A stretch of 17,437 nt of DNA from an uncultured Brevibacterium sp. GTDB taxonomy: Bacteria; Actinomycetota; Actinomycetes; Actinomycetales; Brevibacteriaceae. A model generated the notes under the pieces. That model was not told the DNA's origin, did not search any database, and saw nothing but the letters and a program-made list of their open reading frames with translations. Positions 6,533-13,638 of this stretch are shown one piece after another. How positions within the stretch are numbered: position 1 is the stretch's first letter; every line of letters starts with the position of its first letter. A program made the translations under genes and the position numbers. The DNA is taken from NCBI GenBank assembly GCA_902489185.1, contig CABTZC010000013.1, positions 1 to 17,437 on the forward strand, given 5' to 3'.

Positions 6533-8212
6533 CTACTTCTTGAGCCCTACGGTCGTGAAGTCGATGGTCGACTTCCACGTGACCTGAGGAGCTACAACCT
6601 TGTCGGACCAGGCCAAGCGGAGCGTGCCGTACCACAGTGGTGTTACCGGCATGTCTTCGGCAAGGGTTTCCTGAATCTTCTTGAAGGTCTCTTCCTGTCC
6701 TGCCTCGTCCTGGCTGAGGACTTCAGAAGCCATCTTGTCAACTTCTGGGTTGGAGTAACCGCTCTTGTTCGAACCGGCGTCAGTGATGTAGTACGCCGTG
6801 AGATAGCTCAGAGGTGATGGGAAGTCAGCCTGCCATCCGGAACGGTACATTCCGGTCATTTCCTGAGCGTCGATCTTGTCGAGCATTTCAGCAAATGTTG
6901 GGAAGGACTGTGGCTGGCAGTCGATTCCAAGGTTTTCGTTAATCGAGGTGCACACTGCCTCGGTGATTTCCTTGTTACCCGGACCGTCGTTGTTAAATGC
7001 GATGGTCAGGGTTCCGTCGAATCCGCCACCTTCTTCAAGGAGCTTCTTAGCTGCTTCAGCGTCGACGTGGCACTTGTCGCCACAGATGTCGTCCTGGAAT
7101 GGTTCAATTCCTGGAGGAGACCATGCGGTACCCGGGGTGTTTTCACCGTTGGTTACAGCGTCGGTCACTGCCTGGCGGTCGATTGCCATGGAGATTGCCT
7201 GGCGAACCTTGGGGTCCTTGAACTTTTCGTCGTACTGAGGGAACGAGTAGCCGTTCCACACCGTCGATGGTGCAAGCTGCCAGCGACCTTCACCCAGGTC
7301 GGTCTGCCACTTGTTACCTGCAACTGCGTCCGGCGGGATCGAGTCGACGTAGTCAACGTTTCCGGCTACAACGTCGGCGTATGCAGCACCTGGTTCGGTG
7401 TACATCTTGAAGGTGAGCTTGTCCACGTGAGCCTTGGCTTCACCCTGGTAGTCGGTGTTCTTTTCCAGAACGATCCGCTGTTCCTGCTTGTATTCGGTCA
7501 GCTTGAACGGACCGTTACCAATAGGCTTCTTGCCATAAGCTTCGTGGTCTTTGAAGAACGATTCAGGAAGCGGCATGTAGGTGCTGTGAACAACCATCGT
7601 CTCGAACAGTGAGTTCGAGTTGGTGGTTTCAACGGTGAAGGTCTTGTCGTCGACGACCTTCAGGCCTGCCATGGTGGCTTTCTTGTCCTTGGACTCAGCA
7701 ACCTTGTCGTAGCCTTTGACGTCGAGGAAGCCGGGACCGAAGAAGGCCTGCTGCTTGGCACCGTTGGCGCCATTTGCTCCCCAGTTCCACGCGTCGACGT
7801 AGCTCTTTGCGGTAACAGGTGAACCGTCGTCGAACTTCCAGTCCTTGAGCTTGATGGTGAACTTGGTGTTGTCGTCGTTCGCTTCGATTGATTCGGCGTT
7901 TGCCAAACGTGGCTTACCGGTCGATGGGTCAACTTCGGTCAAGCCAACCAGAATCGAGTCGAGGACGTCACCACCGCAGGTTTCTTGAGTGAATCCAGGG
8001 ATCAGAAGGTCCTGAGGGTTACATCCGGCGAAGGTTACTTCGCCGCCTTCTTGACCTTCATACGTGTCGCTAGCCTTGGTGCCAGAAACCTCTACGGGTG
8101 AGCCGCCGCCTTCTTTGCCGCCGCCTCCGTCGCCGCCGCTGCCGCCACATGCAGACAGCAGTAGCGCCGATACACCGAGAGCTGCTCCCAGCGTGGTCAA
8201 GCGCTTCTTCAT
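6533..8212 (-). CDS. oppA: Peptide-binding lipoprotein of ABC importer (SBP family 5)
   Basis: This 559-residue extracytoplasmic solute-binding protein has a lipoprotein signal MKKRLTTLGAALGVSALLLSAC with the lipidated cysteine at C22. A glycine-rich tether (GGSGGDGGGGKEGGG) follows. The mature part has the layout of the family-5 peptide-binding proteins: an early GGDVLDSILVGLTEVDPSTG segment, GNGPFKLTEY, a central VRQAISMAIDRQAV helix and a late PLSYLTAYY region. Length fits the family. GGAG lies six bases before the ATG at 8212. It is the first gene of the opp operon and is preceded by a palindrome-rich leader. Ligand class is inferred as peptides from family and neighbours; nickel, heme or other ligands are not excluded. 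Confidence 0.93.
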   Translation of the reverse strand: MKKRLTTLGAALGVSALLLSACGGSGGDGGGGKEGGGSPVEVSGTKASDTYEGQEGGEVTFAGCNPQDLLIPGFTQETCGGDVLDSILVGLTEVDPSTGKPRLANAESIEANDDNTKFTIKLKDWKFDDGSPVTAKSYVDAWNWGANGANGAKQQAFFGPGFLDVKGYDKVAESKDKKATMAGLKVVDDKTFTVETTNSNSLFETMVVHSTYMPLPESFFKDHEAYGKKPIGNGPFKLTEYKQEQRIVLEKNTDYQGEAKAHVDKLTFKMYTEPGAAYADVVAGNVDYVDSIPPDAVAGNKWQTDLGEGRWQLAPSTVWNGYSFPQYDEKFKDPKVRQAISMAIDRQAVTDAVTNGENTPGTAWSPPGIEPFQDDICGDKCHVDAEAAKKLLEEGGGFDGTLTIAFNNDGPGNKEITEAVCTSINENLGIDCQPQSFPTFAEMLDKIDAQEMTGMYRSGWQADFPSPLSYLTAYYITDAGSNKSGYSNPEVDKMASEVLSQDEAGQEETFKKIQETLAEDMPVTPLWYGTLRLAWSDKVVAPQVTWKSTIDFTTVGLKK

Positions 8213-8256
8213 ATTGTCTCCTTATCTCTCAGGCTTTTCGCCATGAAGAATCCGTA

Positions 8257-8273
8257 GGCACTGTGTGAGTGCC
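8257..8273. promoter_or_regulatory. Palindrome GGCACT-N5-AGTGCC in oppA leader
   Basis: Perfect six-base arms around five bases lie 45 bases upstream of the oppA ATG. It could be an operator or a small RNA hairpin in the oppA leader. No regulator gene is nearby to assign it to. Confidence 0.5.
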
Positions 8274-8282
8274 GTACTCGCG

Positions 8283-8306
8283 GGGTGTCACACGCATGTG
8301 ATTCCC
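8283..8306. promoter_or_regulatory. Imperfect 24-bp palindrome with TCACA/TGTGA half-sites
   Basis: The core is TCACA-CGCA-TGTGA (8288-8301), flanked by GGG and CCC that continue the symmetry. TGTGA and TCACA are half-sites of CRP-family regulators, but here they are in the opposite order and spacing to the usual TGTGA-N6-TCACA, so assignment to that family is doubtful. Confidence 0.45.
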
Positions 8307-8335
8307 GCCCGGAAGTATCGACAGTCTACGTCAGA

Positions 8336-8370
8336 AAACTGTGACGCTGTGCACAATGAATTCACAGTTT
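8336..8370. promoter_or_regulatory. Perfect 9-bp inverted repeat with 17-bp spacer, possible operator
   Basis: AAACTGTGA (8336-8344) is mirrored exactly by TCACAGTTT (8362-8370). The spacer contains the small palindrome GTGCAC. It sits in the divergent region between oppA and typA, where a dimeric regulator could bind. Nine exact bases per arm is well beyond chance for a region this size, but no protein is assigned. Confidence 0.55.
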
Positions 8371-8421
8371 CGATATTTTGTTACTAATTCGAGATAGTCG
8401 CAACTTGCGGATTGCGGATCG

Positions 8422-8427
8422 TATAAT
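8422..8427 (+). promoter_or_regulatory. typA promoter -10 element
   Basis: This is a perfect TATAAT. Seventeen bases upstream there is no good -35 match, so the promoter may depend on an activator or on sequences next to the -10. The predicted RNA start near 8434 leaves a leader of about 44 bases before the typA ATG. Confidence 0.65.
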
Positions 8428-8477
8428 GATCGGTTGGGTGCGAATGTGCGCCTCAACATCGATCAGTTAGGGACCCT

Positions 8478-10388
8478 ATGACCCACACATCACGCCGTGA
8501 GGATCGCCGTAACGTTGCCATCGTTGCGCACGTCGACCATGGAAAGACCACATTGGTGAATCAGATGCTCGCACAGACGGGTGTTTTTGGTGACCACGGG
8601 GACTACTCTGACCGCGTGATGGATTCCGGTGACCTGGAAAAGGAAAAAGGAATCACGATTCTGGCCAAGAACACCTCGGTGCTGTACAACGGGCCGTCTG
8701 CACAGGGCAAGCCCATCATTATTAACGTGGTCGACACCCCCGGGCACGCCGACTTCGGTGGTGAGGTCGAGCGTGGCCTGTCCATGGTGGACGGTGTCGT
8801 GTTGCTTGTTGACGCGTCGGAGGGGCCACTGCCGCAAACCCGTTTTGTTTTGCGTAAAGCACTGGCCGCCAAGTTGCCTGTCATCGTGGTGGTCAACAAG
8901 ACCGACCGCCCCGACGCTCGGATTGACGAAGTCATTGAAGAGACCCAAGACCTGCTTTTGGGACTTGCAAGTGACCTGTCGGATGAAGTGCCAGACCTCG
9001 ACGTCGACGCTGTTCTCGATTTCCCAACGATTTTCGCCTCAGGTAAGGCCGGTCGAGCATCAACCGAACAGCCGGCCAACGGTGATCTGCCAGACAGCGA
9101 AAACCTCGAGCCACTGTTCAAAACCATCCTTGAACACATTCCCGCCCCTGCGTACAACGACGACGGTGTTCTGCAAGCACACGTGACGAACCTGGATGCG
9201 TCACCGTTCCTGGGACGTCTGGCCCTCTTGCGTATCTACGGTGGAACGCTGAAGAAGGGTGCCCAGGTAGGTTGGGTACACAACGACGGCACGGTTACAA
9301 CCGCCAAAATCTCGGAACTCTTAGAGACTCAGGGTCTCGAACGGTTCCCTGCATCGGAAGCCTCTGCGGGTGACATCATCGCTATCGCAGGTATTCCCGA
9401 CATCATGATTGGTGACACGATCACAGATGTGGAAGACCCGCGCCCCATGCCACCCATTACGGTGGATGAACCGGCGATCTCCATGACGATCGGTATCAAC
9501 ACGTCGCCACTTGCTGGGCGTGAAAAGAACACCAAGGTGACTGCCCGTCAGGTGAAGGACCGCCTGGACCAGGAACTGGTGGGTAACGTGAGCCTGCGTG
9601 TTCTCCCCACGGACCGCCCCGACGCATGGGAAGTTCAGGGGCGTGGTGAACTGGCTCTGGCGATCTTGGTTGAGCAGATGCGCCGTGAAGGTTTTGAGCT
9701 CACGGTGGGTAAGCCTCAAGTGGTGACCCGTGAGATCGACGGCGTTTTGTCTGAGCCTATGGAACACATGACCATCGACGTTCCAGAAGAGCACCTGGGC
9801 GCTGTGACGCAGCTGATGGCGGCACGTAAGGGCTCCATGGAGACGATGAACAACCAGGGGACTGGCTGGGTTCGCATGGAGTTCCGGGTGCCTGCCCGAG
9901 GTCTCATCGGCTTCCGTCCCCGCTTCCTCACCGAAACGCGGGGAACTGGAATCGCAAACTCCATTTCCGACGGCTACGCTCCGTGGGCTGGTGAGATTGA
10001 ATTCCGTACGTCAGGGTCGCTCGTTGCTGACCGTGCTGGTGCGGTGACGCCGTACGCCATGATCAACCTGCAGGAACGTGGAACGTTCTTCGTAGAACCC
10101 ACCTCCGAGGTGTATGAGGGTCAGATTGTGGGTGAGAACTCCCGCGCGGACGACATGGACGTCAACATCACAAAGGAAAAGAAGCTCACCAACATGCGTT
10201 CGGCCACGGCCGACTCGTTCGAAAACTTGGTGCCACCTCGCAAGCTCACGCTTGAGGAGAGCCTGGAGTTTGCCAACGACGACGAGTGTGTCGAAGTCAC
10301 GCCGTCGATCGTGCGTATCCGCAAAGTCATCCTCGATCAGAAGGAACGTCAGAAGGCCGCGAACCAAAAGCGTCGCCAAAACTCATGA
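8478..10388 (+). CDS. typA: Ribosome-associated GTPase TypA/BipA
   Basis: This 636-residue translational GTPase of the elongation-factor family binds the ribosome and is linked to stress adaptation and subunit assembly. Its GTP-binding motifs are complete: G1 AHVDHGKT (17-24), the G2 switch region ending EKEKGIT (54-60), G3 DTPGH (86-90) and G4 NKTD (140-143). The C-terminal half carries the TypA-specific blocks, including RGELALAILVEQMRREGFE, GRGLIGF-like ARGLIGFRPRFLTETRG, and the end block NMRSATADSFENLVPPRKLTLE. Length is close to the family norm of about 610-640. The start has AGGGA upstream. Its TGA overlaps the mshB ATG as ATGA, so the two are probably one transcript. Confidence 0.97.
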   Translation: MTHTSRREDRRNVAIVAHVDHGKTTLVNQMLAQTGVFGDHGDYSDRVMDSGDLEKEKGITILAKNTSVLYNGPSAQGKPIIINVVDTPGHADFGGEVERGLSMVDGVVLLVDASEGPLPQTRFVLRKALAAKLPVIVVVNKTDRPDARIDEVIEETQDLLLGLASDLSDEVPDLDVDAVLDFPTIFASGKAGRASTEQPANGDLPDSENLEPLFKTILEHIPAPAYNDDGVLQAHVTNLDASPFLGRLALLRIYGGTLKKGAQVGWVHNDGTVTTAKISELLETQGLERFPASEASAGDIIAIAGIPDIMIGDTITDVEDPRPMPPITVDEPAISMTIGINTSPLAGREKNTKVTARQVKDRLDQELVGNVSLRVLPTDRPDAWEVQGRGELALAILVEQMRREGFELTVGKPQVVTREIDGVLSEPMEHMTIDVPEEHLGAVTQLMAARKGSMETMNNQGTGWVRMEFRVPARGLIGFRPRFLTETRGTGIANSISDGYAPWAGEIEFRTSGSLVADRAGAVTPYAMINLQERGTFFVEPTSEVYEGQIVGENSRADDMDVNITKEKKLTNMRSATADSFENLVPPRKLTLEESLEFANDDECVEVTPSIVRIRKVILDQKERQKAANQKRRQNS

Positions 10389-11803
10389 CCACTGTTCTCT
10401 TTATCCACGCTCACCCCGACGACGAGTCGATCATGACGGGTGGCACCATGGCTTCGCTTGCGGCCCGAGGTGCCTCCGTAGTGCTCGTGACCGCTACCCG
10501 GGGTGAGGGTGGGGAAGTGATCGGTGAAACCTACGCCCACCTGTTTGGCGACCGCCACGGGCTGGCTGAGCACAGGGAACACGAACTCGCAGAAGCGACC
10601 TCGGCGCTGGGGGTGTCTGACTCGTACTTCTTAGGCGAGGAGCGGACTGTCGCTGGGACGGGACTGTCACCTCGGCGGTTTGAGGATTCCGGAATGGAGT
10701 GGGGAGCCGACGGGCACGCGGTTGCGCCTGCACACATGCCCCCCGAGGCGCTGTGCAGTGCCACCGTTGCCGAGGTCGCGGATTATGTGGGTGCGGCCAT
10801 CCGCGCCGTGCGCCCGGACTTGGTTGTGACGTATGGTCCGGGTGGCGGTTATGGCCACCCGGACCATGTGCGCTGTCACGAAGCCACACACGAAGCGTTG
10901 CAGCGTTTGGGGGCTGGCGCGCCACCTGTCGTACATACCGAAGTGCCTGCCCAAGTTTCCGCTGACGCGTTCGATCCGCAGGCCCCAGGTTTTGACCTCA
11001 CGGGGTTCAGCGCGGCCAAGAACGTTCCGACTGTCGCGGCGGCGTACCCCGTTGCGGTGGAACAGGACGTGTCGGAATTCTTGGGGGCCAAAGCGATGGC
11101 GATGGCCGCGCACGCCACCCAGATCACGGTTGCCGGTGAGTTTTTCGCGCTCAGCAACGACGTGGGCCAGAGGATTCTAGACACAGAACATTTCACCGTC
11201 CCGGATTACTCGGGGCCCGTTGTGCATGACCTGTTGGAGTATGCGCAGGAGCACCGTCGTGAGATTCCTGCGGAATCCGGGTCTGCCGAGGTGGCGGGCA
11301 CTCACGGCGGGATCAGTGGGGCGCACGAAGGTGCGAGTGCAGGCGCGTCGCAGGAAGTGCCAGAAGACTCCGGACGCAAGTCCGTTGGTCGCTGGGTCGC
11401 CGACACGCTCCACACCGTGTTGGTGGCTGTGCTTGTGTGCGTGTTGGGCACCCTGCAACACCTCAACGCGAGTGCACTCAACCTCAACGGTCAAGCGGTC
11501 ATTGTCCCGTGGGGTCTTGCCCTTGCTGTGGCTATGCTGATCGCTAGCACTTGGCACATTGCAGTGTCCCACCGTTCGACCCTTTTGGTAGTGGTTCACG
11601 GTGTGGTCATCTCCATTGGAAGCTTCATTCTGGGACAGCGTGGATTCTTACCTGGACAGGATCTTCTTATAACGAATTTCTATCGGTCCGTAGTGTGGCT
11701 CTTTGCGCCTATGGTGATTGCTGGGATTATGGCATTTACACTGCCGTCGTTAAAGTCTCAACCACCGGTTGTGCGCAAGGAGAAGAATGAAACGGGTAGC
11801 TAA
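10385..11803 (+). CDS. mshB: Mycothiol biosynthesis deacetylase MshB fused to a C-terminal four-helix membrane domain
   Basis: The 472-residue product starts with an MshB/PIG-L zinc deacetylase (about 1-290), which removes acetate from GlcNAc-inositol to give the GlcN-inositol precursor of mycothiol. AHPDDE places zinc ligands H10 and D13 and the probable base D12. GYGHPDH places H158 and the third ligand H161. TRGEGGEVIGE is also typical. MshB proteins usually end near 290-300 residues. Here a Gly/Ala/Glu-rich linker (about 295-335) leads to four hydrophobic helices at about 341-360, 370-390, 399-417 and 433-453, then a basic tail. I recall small separate membrane proteins beside mshB in other actinobacteria, so a gene fusion is likely. 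The ATG overlaps the typA stop, and the 3' end overlaps the next gene by 17 bases. Confidence 0.93.
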   Translation: MTTVLFIHAHPDDESIMTGGTMASLAARGASVVLVTATRGEGGEVIGETYAHLFGDRHGLAEHREHELAEATSALGVSDSYFLGEERTVAGTGLSPRRFEDSGMEWGADGHAVAPAHMPPEALCSATVAEVADYVGAAIRAVRPDLVVTYGPGGGYGHPDHVRCHEATHEALQRLGAGAPPVVHTEVPAQVSADAFDPQAPGFDLTGFSAAKNVPTVAAAYPVAVEQDVSEFLGAKAMAMAAHATQITVAGEFFALSNDVGQRILDTEHFTVPDYSGPVVHDLLEYAQEHRREIPAESGSAEVAGTHGGISGAHEGASAGASQEVPEDSGRKSVGRWVADTLHTVLVAVLVCVLGTLQHLNASALNLNGQAVIVPWGLALAVAMLIASTWHIAVSHRSTLLVVVHGVVISIGSFILGQRGFLPGQDLLITNFYRSVVWLFAPMVIAGIMAFTLPSLKSQPPVVRKEKNETGS

Positions 11804-13448
11804 GTTTGTAGGCATTGGAGTGTGTGGCCTCGCGCTCATCTACCTCGTTGTCGCCTTCTTGACCTCCCGGGCAGCACTTGCCGGAACCAGCGTTGCAGGT
11901 GTTGACGTCGCAGGAAAATCGGTTGACGAGATCCCGGGCGTGCTGGAAGAAGCGCTCAAGGACAAGGCTGGCGAAGACATCGCAATCAAGGTCGAATCCG
12001 GAAATGGGGACACCACGGTGTCGCCCGAGGATGCGGGAGTAGGCGTTGACTATAAAGCCAGCGCGCAGAAGGTCGCTGGTTTCACTCTCAACCCCGTCAC
12101 ACTTTACGAACGGTTTAACAATCGCACTGACCAACCCCCAGAGCTGAAGGTCGACGACTCACGGTTGACGACCTCGGCGGGGGCGGTTGCTAAAAACCTC
12201 GAAAAGGAACCAGAAAGCGCAACGCTCGCCTTTGAAAAGAAGTCGGTGAAGCTCACCCCGTCAAAAGACGGGACGAAGGTTGCCCCTGAACTAGTGGTGC
12301 AGGGCATCCGTGAACAGTGGCTCGTGGAAGACGCTGTGACGGTCAAAGACGAGGTGAATAAACCCGATTTCACCACTGAAGACGCTGAAAAGGTCAAGCG
12401 TGAAGTCGCCGAACCTGCCCTGAAAGACGATGTCACTTTGAACGTCGAAGGAGACGTCGAAGAAGGCAAAGAGCTCACGGTGACCCCCGAGGCGATCGCT
12501 AAACACGGGTCGTTTGATAAGTCCGGCACACTCGTTTTTGACAAGAGGTTCAGGACCACAGTCATGAACGACAACCCGGATGTGGGTGAAGCGGGGCGTG
12601 ATGCGTCATTTGAGTTTGTGGACGGTAAACCCAAGGTTGTGCCGTCCCGTGATGGCGTGTCAGTGAACAAGGGTGAGCTCGCGGATGCTGTTCGTGACGC
12701 AATCGGTGCGGACGACCGCTCCGCGGCAATTACGTTAGGGGCGGAACCAGCGGACTTCTCGACCGAGGACGCAGAAAAACTCGACCTGTCCGACACCATC
12801 TCAGACTTCGCAACACCGTACGCTTCAAGTCCCGGACGCGACACCAACCTGAAGGTGGCAACGCGGGTAGTCTCGGGCACGGTTCTGCAACCCGGGGAAC
12901 AGTTCAGCCTCAACAAGACGCTGGGACCGCGGACCGCCTCGGCCGGATACAAACCAGCCGGCGTGATCTCTGGTGGGCAGATGAAACAGGACTACGGCGG
13001 GGGAGTCTCCCAGGTGTCCACCACGCTGTTCAACGCCGCGTTCTTTGCTGGTTTTGATTTGGATGAGCACAAGGCTCACTCGCGCTACATTTCGCGATAC
13101 CCAGAAGGACGCGAAACTACGCTGGACTACAAGTCGATTGACCTGAAATTCACCAACAACACGGACAAGCCGGTGGTGTTGGACATGTACCTTGAGGGTG
13201 GAGAAGTTCACGCGCGAATTTTGGGTGTCAAGACGGTTGATGTCGAGGCGGATGCTTCGAGCCGGTTCGCATACACGTCACCGTCGACCATCAAGGGTTC
13301 GGGAGGTTCGTGTACGCCGCAGGCGCCGCGCCAGGGCTGGTCGATTAAGATCTTCCGCACCATCAAGGAACACGGCAGTGGCAAGGTCATCAAGAAGGAT
13401 GACTTTGTGACGGTGTACAACCCAGTTCACCGCGTGACGTGTTCTTAA
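11787..13448 (+). CDS. Membrane-anchored VanW-domain protein, copy 1
   Basis: This 553-residue protein has an N-terminal membrane anchor (about 8-26) after a short basic start, predicting that the bulk lies outside the membrane. Residues about 35-330 contain repeated alpha/beta segments like the putative peptidoglycan-binding domain found before VanW (FTLNPVTLYERF near 99-110, SRDGVSVNKGELADAV near 288-302). The VanW domain lies at about 338-475 with GGGVSQVSTTLFNAAF (404-419) and HSRYISRYPEGRE (431-443). A C-terminal tail carries C509 and C552, a possible disulfide. AAGGAG lies four bases before the ATG at 11787, inside mshB. The molecular role of VanW domains is not established; VanW accompanies some vancomycin-resistance operons, but nothing here shows resistance. 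Confidence 0.9.
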   Translation: MKRVAKFVGIGVCGLALIYLVVAFLTSRAALAGTSVAGVDVAGKSVDEIPGVLEEALKDKAGEDIAIKVESGNGDTTVSPEDAGVGVDYKASAQKVAGFTLNPVTLYERFNNRTDQPPELKVDDSRLTTSAGAVAKNLEKEPESATLAFEKKSVKLTPSKDGTKVAPELVVQGIREQWLVEDAVTVKDEVNKPDFTTEDAEKVKREVAEPALKDDVTLNVEGDVEEGKELTVTPEAIAKHGSFDKSGTLVFDKRFRTTVMNDNPDVGEAGRDASFEFVDGKPKVVPSRDGVSVNKGELADAVRDAIGADDRSAAITLGAEPADFSTEDAEKLDLSDTISDFATPYASSPGRDTNLKVATRVVSGTVLQPGEQFSLNKTLGPRTASAGYKPAGVISGGQMKQDYGGGVSQVSTTLFNAAFFAGFDLDEHKAHSRYISRYPEGRETTLDYKSIDLKFTNNTDKPVVLDMYLEGGEVHARILGVKTVDVEADASSRFAYTSPSTIKGSGGSCTPQAPRQGWSIKIFRTIKEHGSGKVIKKDDFVTVYNPVHRVTCS

Positions 13449-13490
13449 GAAGCTGACCTGTCCGTGGGCGCCTGACTGTGTGGTGCGTTC

Positions 13491-13514
13491 TGTAGCGAAT
13501 GTTGTAGCGCATGT
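13491..13514. repeat. Short tandem repeat (two 12-base units)
   Basis: TGTAGCGAATGT is followed directly by TGTAGCGCATGT, with one mismatch. It sits in the 190-base gap between the two VanW genes. I see no clear promoter or terminator in the rest of this gap. Confidence 0.6.
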
Positions 13515-13638
13515 TGCCGGCTTGGCACGTGAGTTCGGCGTCCTGGGGCGGTCCTCACCGTAGTGTTTGATGTGGGACAAACGCGCCCCGGCCGGCACAG
13601 GGTCGGGGACACATCAGGGACAAGGTTGCGGAGCGCTC

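Noticed and set aside
10286..10384. 33-residue N-terminal extension of MshB
   Set aside because: It overlaps the conserved end of typA. The ATG at 10385 gives the expected short lead before the AHPDDE motif.
12104..12952. 282-codon open frame on the minus strand
   Set aside because: It lies wholly antisense to the first VanW gene, is serine-rich in the way mirror frames of Asp/Glu/Lys-rich genes are, and has no recognisable domain or ribosome site.
13586..13608. CCCCG/CGGGG inverted repeat upstream of the second VanW gene
   Set aside because: Five-base GC arms in GC-rich DNA are expected by chance and do not support a hairpin call.
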